Positions 41,088-51,260 of a stretch of 64,000 nucleotides of DNA are shown here, piece after piece (position 1 is the stretch's first letter; the number at the start of each line of letters is the position of its first letter). The stretch comes from Tetrastigma voinierianum. Its lineage: Eukaryota; Streptophyta; Magnoliopsida; Vitales; Vitaceae. Below the pieces are notes generated by a model, which was not told the origin of the DNA, ran no database searches, and saw only the letters and a program-made list of their open reading frames with translations. The translations under genes and the position numbers were made by a program. Where the stretch lies: NCBI GenBank assembly GCA_016808115.1, contig JAEQBH010000128.1, forward strand, positions 62,001 through 126,000, read 5' to 3'.

Positions 41088-43831
41088 CGCCCTAAAAATA
41101 CTCTAATAGTTTCAGAACATGTTTAGGGTATAAAATAAAGTAAATGAAAATTTTCTGGAATTTAAATCCTAAGAACAAAAAAAATATACAACCCGGAAAA
41201 TTTATAGGAAGCCAAATAAATTTGGAAAAAATTGTAAAATAAGGACCTAAGGGTCATATATAAATGAGTTTGTAGGTCTAAGTGTGAATATTGAAAATTG
41301 AAGTGCAATTAGAGAGATTTATGAGCTATATAGCAATTAGAGAGAAACTTAAGTCAAGAATGCCTTTTTGGTGGCCAAACAAGGCCTTGAGGGGATAGGG
41401 ATTTAAAAGACAAAATTTGGTCTTAGATGCTCATTTTTGAGCAAACACGTTTAAGGAGAGAGAATGAGAGCAAAGTGTGAGAGAAAAGCTAGGGTTACCA
41501 AAAAGGAGTGATTTTGGTGGGATTGTTTCCCATTTCTTGCTTCTAAGAGACCAAACAACTTGGAAGAGAAGATTTAAAGAGACTAAGGTAAGAAAATAAA
41601 ACCCTAACTTCAATTTTTTTATTTTTGGGTTTGGAGAAAAACCCTAGCTTTGTGTAAAAGTGTTCTTGGATGGTTTTAGTTCAGTTTGAGGTTGATTTGT
41701 ATTGTTGGTTAGGATTGGTTTGAAGGAGTGTTTGTAAAAAGGGAAAAATGTTGGGTTTCAAAGGAAATGCTGTCAAAACCCCTGTTCTTGTTTTGGCTAT
41801 AGATTAAGTTATAATCATCCAAATGAAGTGATTCCAATTGATAAAGAACCATAAGAGATAGGGATAAAAATTTATAAAGACCAGGAGCAAATTATAGCTC
41901 TAAGGCTCCCTAATACGGGCTTAAATGTGAGCTCGGGTAGCTCATGGGTTATGCTCTGTTTTGGGTATTGTTATAGTGTTTTGGCCATAATTTGAGTTTC
42001 ACTCATCCAAATTGAGTGATTCAAAATTATAGGTAAAATAGACTTCTAGGAAAATAATTTATTTGAAGGAAGTGTATGCAAATTGTAACCCCAAAGTTCC
42101 CAGAAATTTGTCAAAGTGGAGCTATGTGTAAGAAGAGTCTGATTCTGTTTTGCAAATTGGAGTAGTATGGATGTAAAATGCAATAACTTGAGTTTTGTTG
42201 ATCCAAATCGGATGCTTCTAATTGGAGAAGAAACCTTAGAACCATAGCTTTAAATGAGTAGAAGGGATCATTACCAATTTATGGAGTTAAGACCCCTGAA
42301 ATTGAAGAAGGCAAATAGTAGCTAGCAAGTGAGTTGGGCATCACCAGGCTAGTTTGGCATAAAGTATAACTTATGTTTAGATGATCCAAATGAGATGATT
42401 CTAATTCCGACTAAAAATAGACTCATAGAGCTATAATTTTCTTGAAGGAAGTATGAGAAAATAATGGCTCATGTGTCCCTAGAAAATTTTGCAAGTGAAG
42501 GAAGGATTTGAAAGTGATCCAACCTAACCAAAACTCCAAGAATCTGCTTAGGCTAATATGTGATTGTCATTGTATTTGAATAGGAGCTGACGAGGAGGCA
42601 AGCCCGCATTGAAGTCAAGATTTCGAATAATGGAATCAAAGCGACGATTTTTGGTTTGTTCTCAAACCCTCTCTCTATTTATAAAATATTTGAATAATTA
42701 CGAAATGATTTGAATTTTGGAAATGATTGAAAAGAAAGTGCATATTGATTTGTTTTAAGTAATTTAAGACAATTGCTTGTGAAACGAATTTGCATAAGAA
42801 AATTGCATGAATGTGAAAATGTTCTATTTGCATACGAATGTATATATATACTATTGTAAATTGTATTGAATGATTTCAATGCCCTTAAAATAATGTTAAC
42901 CGTTAGAATTGAGTTAAGGATAAATTGGTATACCAATAAGAGTCGAACAAACATACTATTGTGGCATACCGATCTGGCCCAACGGGACAGTATCGGTAGT
43001 GTACACCAACCGAGTACATATTTTTATAAAACCGTGTTTACACCGGCCTGCAGCCCAACGGGACCGTGCCGGTGATTCGTTATCCTGTGCATCGAAAGCA
43101 TAGGTTAAATTCGATAAGGGATAAAATGCAAAATGATAATGAGAATGAAAAAGTGCATGATGCATGATTTGAATGATTTGTTACACATGAAAATGCATAG
43201 TTTGAGATGACCAATGAATTGTAATTGATTAAATGGAAATATATCTTTATGTATGTATTGTACTGCATTGGTCATTTAAGAAAGTATGAAAGCATTGTCT
43301 TATGAAATTGCATGATTTGATTTAAACTGAAATAAAAAGAGAATTGTATAGAACCACTAAACATGAAAATGCTTAGCGTGTTGTTTTTAATCAATGCACA
43401 TGTACCGAGTGATAGACAAGGATTGAAAGCGGACCCAAGGTCGAAGAGCTCAGAGTCATCTAGAAAGTTCACGGAGTATGCTCCGTCACATACATTCTCA
43501 TCATTTTTGAGCATGACATTGTTTTGTAAACAAAAGGAGTTCAACTCCAAAATTATTTTTGTATCTATATCTGAATACGATTTTGGATATTATGTTGCAA
43601 ACGGCATAAAATGCCATTTTTGGAAAAATGCTTATTTTGTAAAGAAATTGCATTGAATTTGTAAATGTTTATGGGTTTGTCCCCAGTGAAATGCTCGCAT
43701 AAAGTGAGAGCAGCGTTTATATTAATGAAATGTATTTGCTAAATGGATTTGATTAATGGCTTCGGCCGGGCGTCCCCGGGTTTTGGTTCGGACACGCCAA
43801 CCGGGTCGGGTCGGGCTTGGGGGTCGTTACA
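41083..43831 (+). repeat. R5 3' LTR
   Basis: It is 2749 bp from TGTAACGCCC to GTCGTTACA. Notable parts are a purine-rich leader with a splice-donor-like AAGGTAAGAAAA (41586-41597), an AAACCCTAAC telo-box-like site just after it, and four CCAAAT-centred modules at 41819, 42007, 42203 and 42386. Open frames are short and have no family similarity. Confidence 0.9.
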
Positions 43832-43849
43832 TGGTACCTGGGCGATGAC

Positions 43850-43988
43850 AAAAACAATGCTTTAAGCATTTTCATGCTTAATGGTTCTATACAATTCTCT
43901 CTTCATTTCAGTTTAAATCAAATCATGCAATATTTATAAAACAATGCTTTTGTACATTTTTCAATGATCAATGCAGTACAATACATAC

Positions 43989-44025
<37 letters not shown>

Positions 44026-44215
44026 CATTTCATTTACATTCAATTACAATTCATTGGTCATTTCAAGTTATGCAATTTCATATGCACTAAACAATTCAAA
44101 TCACAAATCATGCAATTTTCAATCTCATTATCATTTTACCCTTATCGAATTTAACCTATGCTTTCGGTACACAGGATATGAATCACCGTCCATAGTCCCA
44201 TTTAGTTTGTAGGCC

Positions 44216-44284
<69 letters not shown>

Positions 44285-46206
44285 ATATCTACTCGGTTGA
44301 ATACACTCTGCCAGATGTCTTTAATCATTTGAGCTACGGATCGGTATGCCACAATAGTATGTTTGTTCAACTCTTATTGGTATACCAATTTATCCTTAAC
44401 TCGAATTCTAATGGTTAACATTCTTTTAAAGGCATTAAAACCATTTAATACAATTTACAATATTATATATATATATACATTTGTATGCAAAGAGAACATT
44501 TTCACATTCATGTAATTTTCTTATGCAAATTCATTTCACAAGCAATTGTCTCAAATCATTTCAAACACAAATCAATATGCACTTTCTTTTCAATCATTTC
44601 CAAAATTCAAATCATTTCGTAATTATTCAAATATTTTTAGAAATAGAGAGTTTGAGAACAAACCAAAAATGGTGCTTTATTCCAGTCTTGAATCTCGACT
44701 TCAATGCGAGGCTTTCACTCGTCAGCTATTCAAATACAATGACAATCACACATTAGTCGATTATTCTAGGAGTTCTATTTTCAGTAGGAATTGGAATCAT
44801 CTCATTTGGATAATCCAAACTCAAGTTACAGCATTTCAATGCCAAACTAGTCGATATGCCCAACTCACTGGATCATCAACTATTTTTTTTCTATTTCTAG
44901 GGTCTTAACTCCATAAATTGGTAATCGTTCCTTCACTCATTTGAAGCTATGGTTCTAAGGTTTCTTCTCCAATTGGAATCATCCAATTTGGATCACCAAA
45001 ACTCAAGTTATTGCATTTTACATCTAGACTACTCTAATTTGCAAAACATAATCTGCACATAGCTCCACTTTGACTGATTTTTGGGCACTTTGTGGTTACA
45101 ATTTAATTACACTTCCTTCGAGGAAATTATTCCTCTAGAAGTATAGTTTACCCAAAATTTTGAATCACTTAATTTGAATGAGTGAAACTCAACTTATGGT
45201 CAAAACACCATAACAACACCTAAAACAGAGCATGCCTGTGAGCTACCCGAACTCACCTTTAAGCCCATATTCGGGAGCCTTAGAGCTACAATTTGCTCCT
45301 AGTCCCTCTTATGCATTTGTAGCCCTATTTTTTTTATGGTTCTTTACCAATTAGAATCACTTCATTTGGATGATTATAACTTACCTATAGCCAAAACAAG
45401 AACAGGGGTTTTGACAAAAATTTTTGTGATGTGGTTGAAAACCCAGCATTTCCTTTACAAACATTACAAAACCAATCCAACCAACAATGCTCTTAAAACT
45501 CTTAAAACAGCACCCAAAGTGGTTTAGCACCAATACAAACCCCTTTTACTTATGTTAGAACTTTTCCCCATAATCAAAATCATAAAAGATGAAGTTGTAG
45601 GGTTTGATTTGCTTACCTTGAATCTCTTCAAATCTTACATTTGTAGGTTGCTTGATCTCTCTTAGAAGCAAGAAATAGGAAATATTGCAGCAAACTTGAT
45701 CTCTCTCTGCCTAAGCTTGTCCCCTTTTCTCCCCTTTTTCTCTCCAAAAAGCGTTTTGCTCTTAATGAGCTTCCTAAACCAAGTGGCCTTTAAACCCTAT
45801 TTCCTGAGGCCTTGTTTGGGTCACAAAACCCATTTAAGGTTAAGTTCTTAATTTACTATATACCCTACATTTCATTTTTATTTACACTTAAGTCTCCAAT
45901 AATCACATAGACATATAATAACTTAGTCTCAAATGACCCTTAAGTCCTCGTTTTCCTCCTTAAGCCTTATTTGGCCTTTCTCATTATTTCATTTCTCATT
46001 TTTCTCATTTTAGCATTTAATTCCATTTTCATTAGACCCTTAGGTCCTTATTTCACATTTTTACAAAATTTATTTGGCTCATGTAAAATTTCTAGGTTGT
46101 ATATTTTTTTCGTTCTTAGGATTTAAATTCCGGAAAAATTTCATTTATTTTATTTTATACGCAAGCGTGTTACAGGCTGTTAGGGTATTTTTAGAGAAGC
46201 GTTACG
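43850..46206 (-). mobile_element. R7: inverted R5-type LTR
   Basis: It is the reverse complement of R5-type LTR sequence, from about the position of 43395 back to the LTR start. The right end GCGTTACG at 46206 corresponds to the LTR start TGTAACGC with one change. The last 440 bp or so of the LTR are missing at its left side, next to the R5 LTR. It contains a TA microsatellite, a CATA run (43978-44000), a splice-donor-like site at 45612-45620 (minus) and the CCAAAT modules. It has cut a short R8 reading frame at 46207. Confidence 0.8.
44218..44282. repeat. (TA)n microsatellite
   Basis: About 32 uninterrupted TA units in R7. The equivalent site in R5 (near 43010-43040) has none, so it expanded after the copies separated. 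The reverse frame at 44131-44370 encodes only the repeat. Confidence 0.95.
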
Positions 46207-46349
46207 AGGGTTTTGTTCCTCCACTGGCAGCCTGGTTCTACCACTAGAGTCGTCTCTATTTGAGGTTCCAGATGAACCTCCTCTTCAATTGTTGTATATT
46301 CTTCCATAATCTCATTGAGATTTGGGACCAGGTTTTGGGGTTTTGTCAT
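46207..46349 (-). pseudogene. R8 downstream ORF, 5' fragment
   Basis: An ATG at 46349 opens 47 codons (MTKPQNLVPNLNEIMEEYTT, then an acidic stretch EEEVHLEPQ) ended by the R7 LTR. The upstream leader is pyrimidine-rich with ACCCTAA motifs, like a plant 5' untranslated region. Its position after integrase is where Athila-group elements have an extra ORF. There is no further similarity, so the identity is open. Confidence 0.4.
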
Positions 46350-46534
46350 TTATGAGATCTGGAATTAGGGTTAAGGGTTTTTGAAGTTTAGGGTTTTGAG
46401 ATGTCGAAGAGAGGAAGAAAGTGGAAATTGGGTGAGAGTGTGAATAATGTGAGGCAATTGGAAGGAGGTGGGCTTTTCAGTTTTGACGCGTTCTTTAGTT
46501 AATGGCTCAATAAATAAATGTTTCTCTTCGTATG

Positions 46535-46900
46535 TCGCGGCAATTAATGATTAGGTCACAACAATAACTTTTAAATTAATTGTGGAATTTATCTTGTGAC
46601 TATTCAAATTAAAAATTGCACCCAACCTTTATTATTACATTTTTCATGTCGTGGCACACTTTAGAAATGTCAACAAATTACAATCCTGTCACGACAAGAA
46701 AAACATTGTCGCGTCAGAAATTTGCTCTGAAAACTGAAAGTTAGGTCGCGACAGTATTTGCAACTTGTCACGACACTGTTTCTTTTGCTATTCACTTTAA
46801 TTTCAAAAATTCTGTTGCAACATGAAAAACAGGGTCACGACAAGTTTCCATCATTTTGCAGTAAGTGATGTCGAGACTAAACTTTCTATTGTCGCGACCA
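46535..46900. repeat. Array 4 of paired GTCGCGAC dyads, R8
   Basis: Decayed pairs about 20-22 bp apart lie at 46535/46556, 46649/46670, 46689/46709, 46746/46768, 46815/46835 and 46871/46892. Only two cores are exact (46746, 46892). The others are mostly CpG-transition variants (TCACGA, TTGCAA, TCACAA, TCGTGG). It has the same architecture as the R4 arrays but lies between integrase and the downstream ORF. Confidence 0.8.
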
Positions 46901-47464
46901 AATATTTATTTGCCCAAATTTCTGCAACTTTAAACTGCCTTCCAATTCAATTAATCACCCACAATTCAGTCCAATTACATAATTCAGGCTTGTGAAAACA
47001 TATATTGCAACAGAAATTCTCAATTCAATTATGAACAACAATCTCATTAACATCAAAATACTCAACAAAGCATTTAAGCAATTAGCACTTGAAAGTTGTC
47101 TAATTAATCAGGCTCTAAAGCATCAAATTTCTCCAACTTCAATTATGCATTATTATCTAAAACAAATTTAGGGAAATAGAAATACTCCCCTTTGTAGCTA
47201 TTTTTTGCACAATTCAGTTTGAGGCAGTGTGCTTTATAATAACATCTAATTCCAGTTCATCTTTCTTGTCCAAATAAAAATTTAGCAAATGATCAAACTT
47301 CCTAATAAAACTTCTAATCAAAATAAAAATTAAAACCTAAAAATCATAAAAGTAATTAACATCAATCAAAGTTTACAAAAATAAAAATTCTGTTTGGGTT
47401 GCCTCCCAAGAAGCTGCTCAGTTTAATGTCCTTAGCTAGACACAGGCTACAGAGTGTCTTCATT

Positions 47465-48790
47465 TCAGTAATTCTCTTTTCCCTTTTCAAAATCTGGATC
47501 TACCTCCTTTATGCTTCCTCCAAGATAATGCTTTAGTCTCATTTGTTTACTTTTGAATTCACTTCCATATTCGGTCTTATTACGCTCGAAAAGTGTACTT
47601 GTTACCACTTTGTATAGGCCACTCCATATTGACTTCAATTTCCTTGGAAATAGCTTGAGCCTGGAGTTGTATAAGAGAACTTGTTCTCTTGCCTTGAATT
47701 TCCTCCTTAGGATTTTTTTTATCATGACACCTCTTGGTCTTTTCTTATAAAATTGTTTCATAAGCCATTTCCCGATTGCTTCAGTTCATTCATTTGTAGT
47801 AGTCTCTTGTCCTTGGCAGCATGAAAGTCATAGTTCAGTTTCTTGATGACCCACATAGCCTCGTATTCCAATTCTAAGAGGAGATGACAAGGTTTTCCAT
47901 ATACAATCCTGTATGGGGACATTCCAATGGGGGTTTTGTAAGCAATTCTATAAGTCCATAATGCATCATCCAGTTTTATAGACCAATCCTTTCTGGCATT
48001 CTTTGTTTTCTCGAATTTTCTTTATCCTATTGAGTACAGCTTGTCATTGATTGAAGAAAGAAGAAAAGAACTTCGAGGGGGTGATCAGCCAGTCAGTTGA
48101 TGTTTGATTTATATCTGCACTCATGGTTTTGAAAAAACTTTATTTGCAAATATTTCCCTAAATGCTTGATGATTACAATGTACCTTCAAATCCCTCAAAA
48201 TGTTTCTTTATATAGCAAGACCATTGGATGGCATCATTGCAGGACAAGCTGTTGCTTCCACCTGTTGGATACATAATCAGCTAGGAGAATGTACATATAG
48301 CCCAGAAATGATGATGGGAAGATTAGCCAGTCTATTCTCCATAAGTAAAAATGCACTGAGAATTCCTTTGGGGCATTTCCATTTCTTCTTCTTAAGTTGC
48401 CCATTCTCGTAAGCATCACAATGTTTTACCATTCAAACAGTTTTACTAGAGTAGGCCAATAAAATCCTGATTGGAGAATTTTCAGGGTTGTCTTGTCTCC
48501 TGCAAAGTGTCCTCCCAGCATGGTGATGTGACATTTCTCTCACTTACCACCACTATGTTTTGGGACATCTGCCATGATAATGTCTGCTCCTCTTCTCTGA
48601 TGATGGGTCATCTCATATATACACTCTGTCAGGTTCTCATTTCTCTTTGGTAGCTAGATTCAAATGGCATAACTCCTGGTAGTAATTGACAGCCATCGGC
48701 TATACCGGGGTGTTTTGTGCGACAACATCAATAGCAGCTCATCGGGGAAAATTTGCATATTTCTGTCCCTTTTAATTTGATGATTCTATC
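47465..48790 (-). pseudogene. R8 integrase (Athila/Tat-like)
   Basis: In minus-strand order these are GGHFAGDKTTLKILQSGFYW-like zinc-domain sequence (about 48460-48530), a core with WLIFPSSFLGYMYILLADYV (about 48270-48330), then IKLDDALWTYRIAYKTPIGM and SPYRIVYGKPCHL (47880-47985), LEYEAMWVIKKLNYDFHAAK (47815-47880), and the C-terminal frame 47761-47465 with LRRKFKAREQVLLYNSRLKL and MRLKHYLGG. The set KLDDALWTYR...TPIGMSPY...LLYNSRLKLFP is diagnostic of the Athila/Tat branch. Frameshifts and stops occur between blocks. Confidence 0.85.
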
Positions 48791-48814
48791 TTGAAAATTA
48801 GACAAGTGATCTCT

Positions 48815-49015
48815 TTATACATTTAATGTCACTATATCTGTCATGATTTCAAGATCAAACTCTTGTAGCAGTAGCACCCATATGATCAGTCTTGGCTTGG
48901 CATCCTTCTTTGCCATTAGATTTTTAATTACAGCATGATCAGTTTGTATTACAACATGGGATCCCAATATATAAGGCCTGAATTTTTCACAAGCAAATAT
49001 CATTGCTAGCATCTC
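48815..49015 (-). pseudogene. R8 RNase H, C-terminal part, split by R9
   Basis: The frame reads TEMLAMIFACEKFRPYILGS, HVVIQTDHAVIKNLMAKKDA and a following LLLQEFDLEI, standard for gypsy RNase H (TDHxxL and LLLQEFDxEI). The upstream part, ENYSTTEKEM, lies beyond R9 at 60347-60385. The two are joined at the duplicated ATCTC. Confidence 0.9.
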
Positions 49016-50639
49016 TGTAACGACCCGTACCAAATAATACAAGTTTTTAAAACATTTGACCAAGTTTGACCAACAATTTATATGTGGGCCCAAGTTGACT
49101 TTTTCAAGGATGGATAATTTTAGGTTGACTAAGACCTTGCCATTTTTGTAGGTCTAAATCGATACGAGTTCATAGACGGTTGAACGTCAAATCCAGAACT
49201 TGGGATAAAAAGTTATGGCCACAGGAGTTCAAGCGGTAGCATTTTATCGGTGTCAAGGCATCTTCGGTTTTACACAGAGAAAGGCCCTAGGCCTATATAA
49301 ACATAGTTTTGCGTGCCAAATGAACCCTAGCCCCAAAACGCCATTTTCCATTCGAGCCTAGAAAATTCTCCAAAACTGTGGACTGGTGTTTTGTATGTGA
49401 CCACTTTTCAGGCAAACGGGGTTTTGGGCGCTGGGAGGTGTTCCGGCCCCCACCTCCGCACTCTGGCGCACCGGCCGGGGAGCGCCCCTGAGATTGACCT
49501 TGCCCAGGTTCCGGCGAACCACCTCCGGACGCGCCCATATCGGGCCGGCGAACACGACGGCGGCTACCACGGTGGGTCGCCGGATTTTGATGTTTTCCGG
49601 CCGTCAAGGCTGCCCATACCTCCCTCCATTTGGACCCGCCAGGCTCATTCACTGGTCCTTTTCGCGGATTCCTCCTTTGTTTGAAGATCTGACCAACAAT
49701 TGGTAGAAATTTGTTGGATCGGGTTTCGGAAGCCACCAAAGCAACCTTTGGATAAGGTAAAGGGTACTCTTTGTGTTCCCAGTCTCTTGGGCTTTCTAAG
49801 TTGATATAAAGTTTGTAAATTTTGGGCGTCGTTTGGTTAGTTTCTATTTTTGGGTCATTCGGGTAATTGCCCGAAAGGTTTGGACCGGAATTGGACACAG
49901 GCCAAAATTGAATTAGAGAAGAGTGGAAGTTGGATTAGTGAAATTGGACATTTTGTGAGTTATTGGAAGGTTCAATTTTACAGAAAAATTAACCTGGGGT
50001 GAAACCAATTTTGGGCTATGGAGGTCTATAGAACTTTATATTAGGCACCATTGAGGTTCAATTTAGATAGTTTCATAGTTCTAAAAATTATTCTAAGACA
50101 TTTGGGGCATCCCAATGTCTTTGGTTAAGTTATTAGAGCCTAAATGATATTTTATGTTATTCTGGGGCATAAATTGGCTTTGAGGCAGATCTTTGCGGGA
50201 GCGGGACTGAGCATCTGCCAATCGTGAGTGATTTACATGTTTTAAATGCTTTGGGGTATTAAGTAGCGATATATGGTAATTGTGGTTAATTAATACTCTA
50301 TATAACATTGATCAACGGTTGGATTGCTATAAATATAATTATCTTGTTTTTATATAAACAAGTTATCATTTCATGGTTTATCGGCTTATTTAAATATTTG
50401 GAAATTTTACTTGGATTCATGGATAAAATGTGAAGTATTTAAACATTTGGTACATGAACAGGAGTTTTAAACCATTTGAAAATTTATTGATTTAAGAAAT
50501 GGGTTGCTAGGTCTATTAGAATGGTTATAACGATGTCGTTGGAAAGGTATATGTGAGTAAGGACAGTGAATTGTTGGTTGTTATGAGGTGATCGCTTCAT
50601 ATAGTACGAGGGTTGATTCGGTACATATATTACGATGCA

Positions 50640-51015
50640 ACTGCGTTGCAACCTGGTAGCCGTGAGGTTGGTTCAATCCAGCGGTTATATTATTTCCACG
50701 GCCGTGATGTGAGATTACGGAGAAGGTTTATTGGTTGCCCGCGATTATTACCATTGAGGTTTGTGCCATCCAACGGTTATATATTATTTGATGACGTGAT
50801 AATGGATCACCAGTTTATTAGTTTCACGGTGTGGTAAAGGTTGTTATCAGCGGTTCTCTGTTCCCACAGCCCAGTGATGAGTTCTAGAGGTTTATTGTGG
50901 CCGAGTGTCAGTGGGGTTGGGTTCCATCCGCGATTTTATATTATTTGTGGAAGCGTGGGTTTGCGAAGGTTTATTAGTTGCCGCGTTGTGAGGTTGGTTT
51001 GCGACGATTTACTAT
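50640..51015. repeat. About 95-bp minisatellite in R9 LTR
   Basis: Degenerate units combine GGTTGGTTCCATCC-GCGGTTATATATTATTT, a GTGATGT box and GGTTTATTAGTTGCC. Roughly four units occur here and about the same number in the 3' LTR at 59265-59560, with different internal changes. Copies therefore differ between the two LTRs of one element. Confidence 0.75.
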
Positions 51016-51260
51016 GGGTATATGAATTACGGTACATTGTTGGTTTGAGTAAGGTATAACCATTTCAATATTTGTGATTTATTGTATTTTCATAGATTTA
51101 TTTTTCGACATGATGGTTATATACTCTTTGTACTCATTTTTGTATTTGTGTGAATAAATTCAGGTCATAAGGTTCTTGATAATGGCGTCGGATAAATTTT
51201 TGGTATGATTCCATATTATTGACTTGGTATAAGTTTGGGTTTTGTGATGATTGGCAGAGA

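Larger units (their letters stand above)
24020..43831 (+). mobile_element. R5: chromovirus-like Ty3/gypsy element
   Basis: On the plus strand the order is 5' LTR (24020-25513 plus 35566-36390, split by R6), initiator-Met primer site, gag, protease, RT, RNase H, integrase, chromodomain-like tail, polypurine tract and 3' LTR (41083-43831). This order and the integrase C terminus suggest a chromovirus, perhaps of the Tekay/Del lineage. The 5' LTR lacks its first roughly 450 bp at the junction with R4. Coding regions are riddled with indels. Confidence 0.85.

Noticed and set aside
44131..44370. Open frame with an (Ile-Tyr)n repeat
   Set aside because: It is a translation of the (TA)n microsatellite.
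46390..46410. Telomere repeat
   Set aside because: Single TTTAGGG-like copies only; isolated telo-box-like motifs are common in plant promoters and leaders.
49293..49898. 201-codon reverse frame in the R9 LTR
   Set aside because: It lies in the GC-rich leader of an LTR, is not matched in frame by the 3' LTR copy (58077-58421 is only partly similar) and has no family motif.
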